DNA of 64,000 bases from Anaerolineales bacterium (GTDB lineage Bacteria > Chloroflexota > Anaerolineae > Anaerolineales > UBA11579): the NCBI GenBank assembly GCA_019637675.1, contig JAHBVE010000002.1, positions 333,797-397,796 of the forward strand, written 5' to 3'. Position 1 is the stretch's first letter. Each line of letters opens with the position of its first letter. Both the position numbers and the translations under genes were made by a program. This document shows, one piece after another, positions 8,362 through 17,443 of the stretch. The notes under the pieces were generated by a model, which saw nothing but the letters and a program-made list of their open reading frames with translations, made no database searches and was not told the origin of the DNA.

Positions 8362-9024
8362 ATGGATGTACGTATTGAAGCCAGCTGGAAGGAAAAGCTG
8401 GCCGAGGAGTTTGAGAAGCCGTATTTTGGGCAACTAGCCGAGTTCGTGCGGGCGGAATACAAGCAATTCACCATCTACCCGCCCGGCGGCAAGATCTTCA
8501 ATGCGTTCGATGCCTGCCCCTTCGACAAGGTGAAGGTAGTGATCCTGGGGCAAGACCCGTATCACGGCCCCGGCCAAGCCAATGGGCTGTGTTTCTCGGT
8601 CAGTGAGGGCGTACCACTGCCGCCCTCGCTGCAGAACATCTACAAGGAACTCAAAGACGATCTGGGTACCCCGCCGCCCGCCAGCGGCGACCTGGAGCGC
8701 TGGGCGCGCCAAGGCGTGCTGCTGCTCAACGCCACGCTCACCGTGCGCCGGGGTGCAGCCGCCAGCCACCAGGGCAAAGGCTGGGAGGAGTTCACCGATG
8801 CAGCCTTGCGGATGCTATCGCAAGAACGCGAGCATCTGGTGTTCATCCTGTGGGGCGCATATGCGCGCCGCAAAGGCGCCTTCATTGACCGCATGAAGCA
8901 CCTGGTGATCGAGTCGGCCCACCCTTCGCCGCTTTCAGCGCACAATGGTTTCTTCGGCAGCAAGCCGTTCTCGAAGACGAATGAGTATTTGACACAGTAT
9001 GGGGTTGAGCCAGTAAGTTGGTAA
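8362..9024 (+). CDS. ung: Uracil-DNA glycosylase, family 1
   Basis: 220 residues. It removes uracil from DNA in base-excision repair. The water-activating motif GQDPYHGPGQANGL carries D65, and the late HPSPLSAHNGFFG is the DNA-minor-groove/catalytic His loop; VLLLNATLTVR and FILWGAYAR are also family-typical. The ATG at 8362 is preferred over a TTG two codons upstream, because TATACT (8349-8354) lies seven bases before it, predicting leaderless expression, and there is no Shine-Dalgarno. Confidence 0.95.
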   Translation: MDVRIEASWKEKLAEEFEKPYFGQLAEFVRAEYKQFTIYPPGGKIFNAFDACPFDKVKVVILGQDPYHGPGQANGLCFSVSEGVPLPPSLQNIYKELKDDLGTPPPASGDLERWARQGVLLLNATLTVRRGAAASHQGKGWEEFTDAALRMLSQEREHLVFILWGAYARRKGAFIDRMKHLVIESAHPSPLSAHNGFFGSKPFSKTNEYLTQYGVEPVSW

Positions 9025-9030
9025 AAGCCT

Positions 9031-9095
9031 CACTACAAAGACACACAGGGCACAAAGTAAGAAAACTTTGTGCCTTTTGTGTCTTTGTGGTTAAT
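9031..9095. repeat. CCACAAAG/CTTTGTGG dispersed palindrome, copy 1
   Basis: Arms CTACAAAGACACA and TGTGTCTTTGTGG flank inner arms CACAAAGT and ACTTTGTG. Related copies lie at 34949-35030 and 35457-35561. This copy is between two convergent genes and so has no downstream gene to drive. Confidence 0.75.
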
Positions 9096-9102
9096 CCTTT
9101 AG

Positions 9103-9942
9103 CTACGCCGTGATCAGCGCGATCGCCAACAGCGCCAGCCCCACCCCGGCCACCTGCAAGCGGCTGAGGTGCTCTTTCTCGATGAAACGGGCCAGCAGCA
9201 CGGTGATGCCCGGGTAGAGCGAGACCAGCACGGCGGCAATATCCAACCGGCCGGACTGCACGGCGCGCAGGAATAGAAAATTGCCCAGCATGTCGAGCAC
9301 GCCAGATCCAATCAGGATGAGGATCGGCAGCTTGGCGGGCAGCTGCATCCGCCGGGTTGCCAGGGCGATGCCGGCCAGCAGCAGGCTGGACGCCAAGCGG
9401 CTGGCAGCCAGCGGCCAGAAGGTAGCGCCCGCGCTGATCTGATCCAGCGTGGTGAAGAACAAGCCAAAACCCAGCCCAGCGATGATGCCGAAGCGTAGAC
9501 CAGAACTCTGGCTGTGTTCGCCGCCGCGCGGCGAGAGCAGCCAGATGCTGACCAGCGCCAGGGCAAAGCCCCACAGCTGCTGCTGAGGCGGCATGCCAGT
9601 GCTGAACGCGGTGACCAAAACCGGCACCATGGCGCCCAAGGCGGCGGCCACGGGCGAAACTACACCCATGCGCCCAACGGCGAAACCGTGCAGCATGGAC
9701 ATAAAGCCGACCGTGCCCACCAGGCCACCCAGCACGCCCCAACCCAGATCGGATAGCGAGGAGAGCGGCTCACCGATGATGAGCGCGCCGACCAGAGCGG
9801 CCAGGAAGCCGATCGGCAGCGAGATGAGCAGAGTAAGCAGCGCGCCGATGCGACGCGCGCCGAGTCCGCTGACAAAATCTCCGCTGCCCCAGGTCAGAGC
9901 GGCGGAGAGGGCATACATGATCGAGGTTGCGAGGGCGTTCAT
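9103..9942 (-). CDS. EamA/DMT-superfamily transporter
   Basis: 279 residues with about ten hydrophobic helices in two five-helix halves, the EamA (drug/metabolite transporter) layout. The start MNALATSIMYALSAALTWGSGDF and the second-half pattern DMLGNFLFLRAVQSGRLDIAAVL, SLYPGITVLLA are typical. It probably exports a small metabolite or amino acid; the substrate is unknown. No strong Shine-Dalgarno or leaderless -10 is visible. It ends next to the palindromic repeat shared with ung. Confidence 0.85.
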   Translation of the reverse strand: MNALATSIMYALSAALTWGSGDFVSGLGARRIGALLTLLISLPIGFLAALVGALIIGEPLSSLSDLGWGVLGGLVGTVGFMSMLHGFAVGRMGVVSPVAAALGAMVPVLVTAFSTGMPPQQQLWGFALALVSIWLLSPRGGEHSQSSGLRFGIIAGLGFGLFFTTLDQISAGATFWPLAASRLASSLLLAGIALATRRMQLPAKLPILILIGSGVLDMLGNFLFLRAVQSGRLDIAAVLVSLYPGITVLLARFIEKEHLSRLQVAGVGLALLAIALITA

Positions 9943-10009
9943 TTACTCGTACGGCGCAATGGTGTAGATGCTGAACACAGCAGGTCGTATTGCCATGTGG
10001 GGCGCGCTC

Positions 10010-10486
10010 TTACTTCTTGTGCTTGGCAGCTTTCTTGGTTGTCTTACGCGGCTCCAGCATGCTGCCGCGGCAGTTGGCCGCGCCGCAGCGGCACAGGTAG
10101 AGCTTGTCTACGTCCGCCGGGTCATCCTTGCTGCGGGTCAGGTTGTAGTCGTAGAACAACTCCTCACCCTTCTGGATGGTGCGCGTGGCTTCGATATAGA
10201 TACGGCCGTTGTCGTCCACCGCTTCGCAGTTGGGATCACACGAGTGGTTGATGAAGCGGGCATCGTTGCCGTTCACGCCGGCGTCGATGGTGGTCTTCTT
10301 GTCGACATTGAACAGCACCACAATGCTCTTCGGCCCGGCATTGGCATAGCGTTCGTCAGCCTCTTTGGGGCTGATGCGCTCGCCCTGATATTCGATGATG
10401 CGCGTGCCTTTGCGGAGCTTCTTGAGCGCAAAACCACCATAGCGGTGGATGGGCGACTTGCGCACTTCCATATACGGATTGGTCAT
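10010..10486 (-). CDS. SET-domain protein (lysine methyltransferase fold)
   Basis: 158 residues. A complete SET core is visible: GGFALKKLRKGTRIIEYQGE, RFINHSCDPNCEA (SAM/pseudoknot motif) and GEELFYDYN (catalytic Tyr region), followed by a post-SET-like CRCGAANCRG zinc cluster and a basic tail TTKKAAKHKK. It would transfer methyl groups from SAM to a protein lysine; the target is unknown. An upstream GTG at 10546 overlaps the stop of the acetyl-CoA synthetase (TAGTG) and would add 20 residues; the ATG is chosen because SET homologues begin near this point. Confidence 0.85.
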   Translation of the reverse strand: MTNPYMEVRKSPIHRYGGFALKKLRKGTRIIEYQGERISPKEADERYANAGPKSIVVLFNVDKKTTIDAGVNGNDARFINHSCDPNCEAVDDNGRIYIEATRTIQKGEELFYDYNLTRSKDDPADVDKLYLCRCGAANCRGSMLEPRKTTKKAAKHKK

Positions 10487-10545
10487 GTTCACCAGTGCTT
10501 TCTGTTTTGTGAAGCTATTTGAATTTGGCGAAGGGAATTTAACCA

Positions 10546-12504
10546 CTAATCACGCGTCAGCGCATGGATGTGCTGGACCGCGTCTGGGTTGACCAACGAG
10601 GACGTGTCGCCCAGCTCCTGGCCCAGGTAGGCAGACCGCACCATGCGGCGCATCACTTTGGCGTTGCGGGTCTTGGGCAAATCCGGCACGAAGTGGACAG
10701 CCTTGGGCGCCAGCGGCTTGCCCAGAGCGCCAGCCAGCAGGCCGCGCAATTCGGCGGCCAGGCCGTCGCTGGCGGCCGCCTGCGGCGCCAGCACGCAGAA
10801 GACCACCAGGGCGCCGCCCTTGAGCTCATCCGGCACGGCGATGGCGGCGGCCTCGACCACGCTGGCGTGCGAGACCAACACTGACTCGACCTCAGCTGGG
10901 CCCAGGCGCTTGCCGGCGATCTTGATCGTGTCGTCCGAGCGGCCCAGGATGTACCACTGGCCGTCTTCATCGCGGGCGGCCCAGTCGCCATGCACCCATA
11001 CATCCGGCCAGCGCGACCAGTAGGTTTCTTCGTAGCGCTGCGGGTCGTTCCAGAAGCCGCGGGTCATGCCGATCCACGGCGCTTTGATGACCAGCTCGCC
11101 CACCTGGCCAGTGACCGAGTTGCCGCTTTCGTCGAACACATCCGCGGCAATCCCGGGGCATGGGCCGGCGAAGGCGGTGGCCTTGAGCGGCAGGATGGGA
11201 TTGCCCATCACGATGCCGCCCGAGATCTCGGTGCCGCCAGAGTAATTGATGATCGGCCGCTTGCCGTCGCCCACGACATCGAAAAGCCACAGCCACGGGT
11301 CAGGGTTCCACGGCTCGCCCGTGGAAGCGAAGTAGCGCAAGCTGGTGAGGTCATGCAATTTGACGAGTTGGTCGCCATGCGGGATCAGGCTGCGCACCAG
11401 CGTGGGCGAGATGCCCAGGGTGGTGATCTTGTGGCTGGCCACCTGCTCCCAAGTGCGGTCAGGCTGCGGGAAGTCCGGCGCGCCGTCGTAGAGGAAGAAG
11501 GTAGCGCCCAGCAGCAGCGCACCGAACACGAGCCACGGCCCCATCATCCAGCCCATGTCGGTCATCCAATAGATGAGGTGACCGGGGCGCACATCGGTGC
11601 CGAAGGCCATGTCCTGGGCGGCCTTGACCGGGAAGCCGCAATGCGTGTGCAGGGCGCCTTTGGGGCGGCCGGTGGTGCCCGAGGTGTAGATGATCATCAG
11701 CGGATCTTCGGCGGCGGTGCGCTCGGTGGGCGCCTGGGCTGCCTGGGTACTGACGATCTCATGCCACCAGTGGTCACGCCCCTGCTGGAAGGGCACGGGC
11801 AGCTTGGCGTGGTCGAGCACGATGATGTGCTGCAAGCTGGGCAGCTGGGCCGCGGCTGCGTCGGCGATGGATTTCATCTCGACGGGCTTGCCGCGGCGCG
11901 GGAAACCATCGGCGGTGAAGAGCGCCTTGGCGTCACCGTCAGCCAGGCGGCTGACGACGGCGTCCACGCCATAGCCGGAGAAGAGCGGCAGGATGACGCC
12001 GCCGATCTTGGCGATGGCCAGCAAGGCCACGGCGATCTCGGGCACCATGGGCATGAAGATGCCCACGGCATCGCCCTTGCCAATGCCCAGCGAACGCAGG
12101 GCATTGGCGGCCTGGTTGACCTGGGCGTGCAGCTCAGCGTAGCTGAGCGTGCGCGCCGTGCCGTCCTCGCCTTCCCAAGTCAGTGCGGGTTTATTGGCAT
12201 GTGCCGTACCTTGATATTTATCAAGACAGTTGTGCACGATATTCATCTCGCCGCCAACGCACCACTGCGGCCAGGCGATACCTTTGCTGAGGTCTACAAC
12301 ATTTGTATAGGGAGTGTAGAACTGGATATCCAGGAACTTGAGCACGGCATCGGTGAACCAGGCTACATCAGCTGTGGAACGCTGCATCAGCTCATCAAAG
12401 CTGCTGATGTTGTGGGCGCGCATGAATTCGGTCAGGCGGGCGTTCTCGATGTAGTCGGCCGTGGGCCGCCAGACGATGGGGCCGGAGATGAAGTCTTCTG
12501 GCAT
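10546..12504 (-). CDS. acs: Acetyl-CoA synthetase (AMP-forming acyl-CoA ligase)
   Basis: 652 residues, full length for the ACS group that activates acetate (or propionate) with ATP and CoA. Core motifs in order: [20 protein letters not shown] (P-loop), [21 protein letters not shown], and [20 protein letters not shown] (hinge Asp), with [11 protein letters not shown] containing the adenylation Lys that is commonly acetyl-regulated. TACAAT (12516-12511) lies six bases before the ATG, so leaderless expression is predicted. The SET-domain gene follows closely. Confidence 0.92.
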   Translation of the reverse strand: MPEDFISGPIVWRPTADYIENARLTEFMRAHNISSFDELMQRSTADVAWFTDAVLKFLDIQFYTPYTNVVDLSKGIAWPQWCVGGEMNIVHNCLDKYQGTAHANKPALTWEGEDGTARTLSYAELHAQVNQAANALRSLGIGKGDAVGIFMPMVPEIAVALLAIAKIGGVILPLFSGYGVDAVVSRLADGDAKALFTADGFPRRGKPVEMKSIADAAAAQLPSLQHIIVLDHAKLPVPFQQGRDHWWHEIVSTQAAQAPTERTAAEDPLMIIYTSGTTGRPKGALHTHCGFPVKAAQDMAFGTDVRPGHLIYWMTDMGWMMGPWLVFGALLLGATFFLYDGAPDFPQPDRTWEQVASHKITTLGISPTLVRSLIPHGDQLVKLHDLTSLRYFASTGEPWNPDPWLWLFDVVGDGKRPIINYSGGTEISGGIVMGNPILPLKATAFAGPCPGIAADVFDESGNSVTGQVGELVIKAPWIGMTRGFWNDPQRYEETYWSRWPDVWVHGDWAARDEDGQWYILGRSDDTIKIAGKRLGPAEVESVLVSHASVVEAAAIAVPDELKGGALVVFCVLAPQAAASDGLAAELRGLLAGALGKPLAPKAVHFVPDLPKTRNAKVMRRMVRSAYLGQELGDTSSLVNPDAVQHIHALTRD

Positions 12505-12632
12505 GAGTCAATTGTAATGGGCGAAGGTGATGGGGATGTGAAAGCGGTCTGTTAGTTCAGACAAGTGAGATCCCGATATAGAGCCTTAACGGATTCCTCG
12601 CTACGCTCGGAATGACAGACTTTTATGCACGC

Positions 12633-12660
12633 GTAGGGGCGGGTCTTAACCCGCCCCTAC
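12633..12660. repeat. Perfect GC-rich hairpin in a repeat-rich intergenic region
   Basis: Arms GTAGGGGCGGGT and ACCCGCCCCTAC with a CTTA loop. It sits in the 264-base gap 12505-12768, which also holds a partial CGGATTCCTC...GGAATGACA repeat (12587-12616) and a GCAGCATGCTGC palindrome near 12740. It lies downstream of the methyltransferase gene but lacks a T-run. Confidence 0.65.
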
Positions 12661-12768
12661 TGAGTCAATATTAAACTTTTGCCAGCTGGCATGAAGTCAA
12701 ATCTGGGATTGCGTAGGGACGTATGGGCTTCGCAGCGTAGCATGCTGCGCCCCTGCATTTAGGCTACG

Positions 12769-13440
12769 TTACGCCTTAGTCGCTGTCAGCGAGAAGAAGA
12801 AGTCACCCACCCACAGGTCAGCGTCCGTGAAGCCGAGGGCTTCCAGCTGGCGCTGCAGGGCTTGGGTATCGTGATAGACCTTGACGATGCGGAAGGTTTC
12901 GCCGTTGTGCAGGGTGCGGGTCTGCTCAATGTCGTTCTCGACCGGGCCGGAGAGCTGCTTGCCGCCGGCCGGCTCGTCGGCGATGAAGATGCGCCCGCCG
13001 GGTTTGACGGCCGCGGCGGCCTGCTGCAAAAAGGCCGCCAGCCGCTCCGGCGGCACGTGCGAGATCCAGAACGCGAAGAACACCTGGTCATACGTGTCCT
13101 GCGGCTGCCAGGCGAACAGATCGCCTTGCTGGTAGGTGACGCGCGGGCTGTTGAGCTTGGCCTGGTTAGTAGCCAGCATCTCCGGCGCCCCGTCCACGGC
13201 GGTGATACGCTCTGAGACATCGAGCAGCTCCTGCGTCCACAGGCCGGTGCCGCAGGCCAGCTCCAGCGTGTGCTCCACCGGGGGCAACGCGTGCAAGCGG
13301 CGGGCAATGTATTGCCATTCAGTATCGACTTCGGGGATGCCCGGGCCAGTGTAGCGGCCAGTCTGCTGGACCGACTCATCGTACTCCTGGGCGCGGGCGT
13401 TGTAGTAGGCCAATTGCTCGGCGAAAAGCTCATCAGACAT
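12769..13440 (-). CDS. Class I SAM-dependent methyltransferase
   Basis: 223 residues. The SAM-binding motif I is LELACGTGLWTQELL, motif II TAVDGAPEML, then QGDLFAWQP and the post-I strand VFFAFWISHVP, followed by VKPGGRIFIADEP. The substrate is probably a small molecule. The frame extends upstream, but the start at 13440 is preferred: TACAAT (13452-13447) lies six bases before this ATG, and an upstream start would overlap the divergent MarR promoter. Confidence 0.85.
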   Translation of the reverse strand: MSDELFAEQLAYYNARAQEYDESVQQTGRYTGPGIPEVDTEWQYIARRLHALPPVEHTLELACGTGLWTQELLDVSERITAVDGAPEMLATNQAKLNSPRVTYQQGDLFAWQPQDTYDQVFFAFWISHVPPERLAAFLQQAAAAVKPGGRIFIADEPAGGKQLSGPVENDIEQTRTLHNGETFRIVKVYHDTQALQRQLEALGFTDADLWVGDFFFSLTATKA

Positions 13441-13549
13441 GCGGGAATTGTAAACAACAATCCGCTTATCCAAATCATCTACTCGATCTGCTTGACGAGC
13501 CATCCTTTCTAAGATATATTCTTTTTCAAATAGTTTCCAAAAGCAACTA

Positions 13550-14011
13550 ATGCCAGAGAAAAAGACGACCGCCGCCAGCGAAGTGCTGGAAACCATCCCG
13601 ATGGTGATGCGCATCATCCGGCGCAACTTCCGCGCCCGACGTGACCCGGATCTGACCCTGCCGGAGTTCCGCGCCCTGGCCTACATCAACCGAAACCCGG
13701 GCTGCGCGCTCAACGAGCTGGCCGAATTCGTCGGCGTGGAAGCCCCGGCGGCATCGAAGCTAGTGGAGAGCCTGGTGCAGCGCGGGCTGGCCAAGCGTGA
13801 GGCACACGCCGGCGACCGCCGGCGTGTGCAGCTGAGCGTGCTGCCCAAGGGGCAGAAAAGCATCCACACCGTGCGCGAGCACACGCGTGAATTTCTGGAT
13901 GAGCAGCTGGCCGCCCTGAGCCCCAAGCAGCAAGAGGCGCTGATCGCGGCCATGCAGATTCTCAAAGATGCCTTCGGCAGCGCGCCTGCCGGCAACGAAA
14001 CCAAGGAGTAG
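13550..14011 (+). CDS. MarR-family transcriptional regulator
   Basis: 153 residues with a winged helix-turn-helix: LNELAEFVGVEAPAASKLVESL is the HTH and REAHAGDRRRVQLSVLPKG the beta wing. It is ten bases upstream of an ABC exporter operon on the same strand and probably controls that operon and itself in response to a small ligand. A TATATT lies about 30 bases before the ATG; there is no clear Shine-Dalgarno. Confidence 0.88.
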   Translation: MPEKKTTAASEVLETIPMVMRIIRRNFRARRDPDLTLPEFRALAYINRNPGCALNELAEFVGVEAPAASKLVESLVQRGLAKREAHAGDRRRVQLSVLPKGQKSIHTVREHTREFLDEQLAALSPKQQEALIAAMQILKDAFGSAPAGNETKE

Positions 14012-14020
14012 TACAAACCC

Positions 14021-14818
<798 letters not shown>

Positions 14819-14827
14819 GACGACACC

Positions 14828-15658
14828 ATGACAGACATTGCCAACACACAAGTTTCCCCAGCCGCCTGGCTGCGGCCGATGAACTCGATTTCGTTCTTCA
14901 TCCGCAAGACGCTCAACATCGCCGAGATGGAGATGCGCAAGCTGCGCCACGAGCCACTGGACCTGCTGACCCGGGCGGCCCAGCCGGTGCTGTGGATCCT
15001 GATCTTCGGCCAGGTGCTGGCCGGGGCGCGGGCCATCCCCACCGGCGAGTTTGGCTACATCGAGTTCATGTCGCCGGGCATTCTGGCGCAGAGCATGCTG
15101 TTCATCTCGATCTTCTATGGCATTTCGATCATTTGGGAACGCGACCTGGGCATCATCCATAAGTTCCTGGCTGGCCCGGCACCGCGGGCTTCGCTGGTGC
15201 TCGGCAAGGGGCTCTCGGCCGGCGTGCGCGGCATCTCGCAAACCTTCATCATCTACCCGCTGGCCTACTTCATGGGCGTCAAGCTGGATTTCAACATTTT
15301 GGCGCTACTGGGCACGTTGTTGACGGTGTTGCTGGGGGCGGTGCTGTTCTCTACGTTCTCGCTGCTGGTGGCGATCAAGGTGAAGACACGCGAGCGCTTT
15401 ATGGGCATTGGCCAGTTCATGACCATGCCGCTGTTCTTTGCCAGCAACGCGATCTATCCGATCGAGATGATGCCGGGCTGGCTGCAGGCGATCTCGCGCT
15501 TCAACCCGCTGACCTATGTGGTGGATGCGCTGCGCACGTTCATGCTGGCAGGCGGCGAGAGCCACTTTGGCCTGGGCACGGACTTTGCGGTGCTGATCCT
15601 GGTGTCGGCGCTGTTCGTGTGGTGGGCCGGCCGGGCGTACCCAAGTTTTGTGAATTAA
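14828..15658 (+). CDS. ABC-2 type permease, DrrB-like
   Basis: 276 residues with six hydrophobic helices and the ABC-2 family segment NPLTYVVDALRTFML near the C-terminus. It starts nine bases after the ATPase, with an AGGA-containing ribosome site. It is predicted to form the membrane channel of the exporter with the ATPase at 14021. Confidence 0.9.
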   Translation: MTDIANTQVSPAAWLRPMNSISFFIRKTLNIAEMEMRKLRHEPLDLLTRAAQPVLWILIFGQVLAGARAIPTGEFGYIEFMSPGILAQSMLFISIFYGISIIWERDLGIIHKFLAGPAPRASLVLGKGLSAGVRGISQTFIIYPLAYFMGVKLDFNILALLGTLLTVLLGAVLFSTFSLLVAIKVKTRERFMGIGQFMTMPLFFASNAIYPIEMMPGWLQAISRFNPLTYVVDALRTFMLAGGESHFGLGTDFAVLILVSALFVWWAGRAYPSFVN

Positions 15659-15711
15659 GGGGCGTTCGCCTGTTTCGTTGAACAGATTTGTTGAGCTGAA
15701 AACCAACCCAC

Positions 15712-15812
15712 AACGGATTCCTCACACTCGCTTCGCTCGGTTCGGGATGACAAAAACAAAGCCATTTTGTCATTCCGACGAGGCCGTCAGGCCGAGGAGG
15801 AATCCGTTATGG
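15712..15812. repeat. Palindromic repeat pair B-A, left of the GIY-YIG gene
   Basis: Unit B (15713-15753) starts ACGGATTCCTCACACTCGC and ends GGGATGACAA. Unit A (15775-15812) starts CCGACGAGGCCG and ends GAGGAATCCGTTATGGG. The outer words CGGATTCCTC and GAGGAATCCG and the inner words GATGACAAAA and TTTTGTCATTC are inverted, so B-A folds as one long hairpin. Near-identical A and B units follow the gene in mirrored order. Confidence 0.8.
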
Positions 15813-15843
15813 GCTTGTGTAAAAGTCTGCTATTCTGTGGCAA

Positions 15844-16143
15844 ATGGGGAAGCACAAGTACTTTGTTTACATCCTTGGGAGTAAGACGGGAACGGTATAC
15901 ACAGGTGTTACCAATGACCTCGAACGACGGATGTTCGAGCACAAGCATGGGCTCTTAGACGGCTTCACAAAGAGCTACCGCGTCAATATGCTGCTTTTCT
16001 ATGAAGAGCATGACTATATTGAAGATGCCATCCGGCGAGAGAAAGAAATCAAAGCCTGGCGACGCGAGAAGAAGGACAAGCTGATTGCTTCGGTCAACCC
16101 GCACTTAGAGGACTTGGCCTCGGATTGGTTTGCCTCAGATTAG
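15844..16143 (+). CDS. GIY-YIG family nuclease (COG2827/URI-like)
   Basis: 99 residues. The core is YFVYILGSKTGTVYTGVTND, in which YIL and VYTGVT replace GIY and YIG as is usual in this small subfamily, followed by LERRMFEHKHG with the catalytic Arg, and EDAIRREKEIKAWRREKK with the metal-binding Glu. It is predicted to be a small single-domain endonuclease. TATTCT (15831-15836) is seven bases before the ATG. Near-identical palindromic units bracket the gene, which suggests a mobile cassette. Confidence 0.88.
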   Translation: MGKHKYFVYILGSKTGTVYTGVTNDLERRMFEHKHGLLDGFTKSYRVNMLLFYEEHDYIEDAIRREKEIKAWRREKKDKLIASVNPHLEDLASDWFASD

Positions 16144-16167
16144 GTTTTTAGGTAAACACATCCCTTG

Positions 16168-16317
16168 ACGGATTCCGAACGAGGCCGCCAGGCCGAGGAG
16201 GAATCCGTTATGAGTCTGTATGGCTCAAGGCCAATCTGCTTTACGACAGATACGGCTGTTTATAAACCCACTGCATACGGATTCCTCACACTCGCTTCGC
16301 TCGGTTCGGAATGACAA
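16168..16317. repeat. Palindromic repeat pair A-B, right of the GIY-YIG gene
   Basis: Unit A (16175-16214) differs from the left copy at about three positions. Unit B (16277-16317) differs from the left copy at one of 41 positions. A and B are in the same strand orientation as on the left but in opposite order, giving B-A-gene-A-B. Confidence 0.8.
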
Positions 16318-16327
16318 GCAAAAAACA

Positions 16328-16356
16328 AAAAGAGCCGCCCTATCGGGCGGCTCTTT
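16328..16356 (-). terminator. Terminator of the SPFH gene
   Basis: Stem AAAGAGCCGCCC / GGGCGGCTCTTT with a four-base loop. On the minus strand it is followed by TTTTGTTTTTT, and it lies 18 bases beyond the SPFH stop. Confidence 0.85.
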
Positions 16357-16373
16357 GATTCTGCAAAACTGGG

Positions 16374-17306
16374 CTACTTGGCCGGATTGCCGTCGTCAGC
16401 GCCCATCTCGTTGCCAACGTAGATGGCGTTGCGCATCTGGTCGGTCAGGTCGCCTACGGCGTTGGGGCTGTAAGGGATCAGCACGACCTTGCTGCCGGCG
16501 TGAGCGCCGATGTCCTTGAGCATGTCAAAGTGCTGGGTCACCATCAGCAGGTCCATCACGGTCTGCGGCGAGACGCTGGGGATCTCCTTCTGGAAGTCGC
16601 CGACGGCGCTGCTGAGACCCTGAGCGATCTCCTTGCGCTGGTTGGCGATACCCACACCCTGCAGACGCTTGCTCTCGGCTTCACCCTCGGCGGCTTTCAC
16701 GGTGAGAATGTACTCGGCCTCCGCCTTCTGGGCGGCAGCCAGGCGCAGGCGCTCCTGGGTGTTGATCTCGTTCATGGCCTGCTTGACCTTGGGATCCGGG
16801 TCAATGTCAGTGATGAGGGTCTGGCGGATGTTGTAGCCGAAATCATCCATGGCGTCAGACAGCTCAGTGCGCACGGCGGTGGCAATGTCTTCCTTGTTCT
16901 CAAAGACTTCGTCGAGCGTCATCTTGGGGACGTTGGCGCGCACCACATCGAATACGAAGGAACGGATCTGGGTGTGCGGATCCTGCAGGCGATAGAAGGC
17001 GTCGAAGACCTTATCCTCGCGGATCAGGTACTGGACGGAGACGGTCATCTTGACGAAGACGTTGTCCTTGGTCTTGGTCTCGATGTCGACATCCAGCTGC
17101 TGCAGGCGCAAATTGACCCGGCCAGCGATCTGCTCGATCAGAGGGATCTTGAAGTTGAGGCCCGGGCGATAGATGCGGGCAAACTTACCGAAGCGCTGCA
17201 CAATGACGGCGGTTTGCTGCTGCACCGTAAAAATAGTGCCGGGGATGAGGATCAGCAATACGACGAGCCAGAATACGTATGTGCCGATCGACGATAAGAA
17301 GTTCAT
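16374..17306 (-). CDS. SPFH/Band 7 (stomatin-like) membrane protein
   Basis: 310 residues. One N-terminal membrane helix (about 7-28) precedes the SPFH domain (QQQTAVIVQRFGKFARIYRPGL onward), then a long Glu/Ala-rich coiled region (RLAAAQKAEAEYILTVKAAEGEAESKRLQGVG). Such proteins oligomerise into membrane microdomain scaffolds and modulate membrane proteases. There is no NfeD-like or FtsH partner next door, so the partner is unknown. GGAGG lies six bases before the ATG. Confidence 0.92.
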   Translation of the reverse strand: MNFLSSIGTYVFWLVVLLILIPGTIFTVQQQTAVIVQRFGKFARIYRPGLNFKIPLIEQIAGRVNLRLQQLDVDIETKTKDNVFVKMTVSVQYLIREDKVFDAFYRLQDPHTQIRSFVFDVVRANVPKMTLDEVFENKEDIATAVRTELSDAMDDFGYNIRQTLITDIDPDPKVKQAMNEINTQERLRLAAAQKAEAEYILTVKAAEGEAESKRLQGVGIANQRKEIAQGLSSAVGDFQKEIPSVSPQTVMDLLMVTQHFDMLKDIGAHAGSKVVLIPYSPNAVGDLTDQMRNAIYVGNEMGADDGNPAK

Positions 17307-17403
17307 GGGTCCTCCTGGTATAGTCAGCGGAGGCGCCGCTGCGACTCAGCAGATCTGCTGATTAGTATAGGGTAATGCATAAATCATAGATTTTCGTAAG
17401 AAG

Positions 17404-17443
17404 GCAAATAAAAAATGCGGCTTGCGCCGCATTTTTTATTTGC
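17404..17443. terminator. Perfect 18-pair bidirectional terminator
   Basis: GCAAATAAAAAATGCGGC, loop TTGC, then the exact complement. A/T-rich flanks give a T-run on both strands. It overlaps the last codons of the histidine phosphatase gene (minus). Confidence 0.85.

Noticed and set aside
10990-12555. Open frame of 521 codons on the plus strand
   Set aside because: Antisense to acetyl-CoA synthetase; no recognisable protein.
15540-15884. Frames reading CHPE-like peptides on both strands
   Set aside because: They translate the palindromic repeats rather than genes; similar false peptides would appear at every copy.
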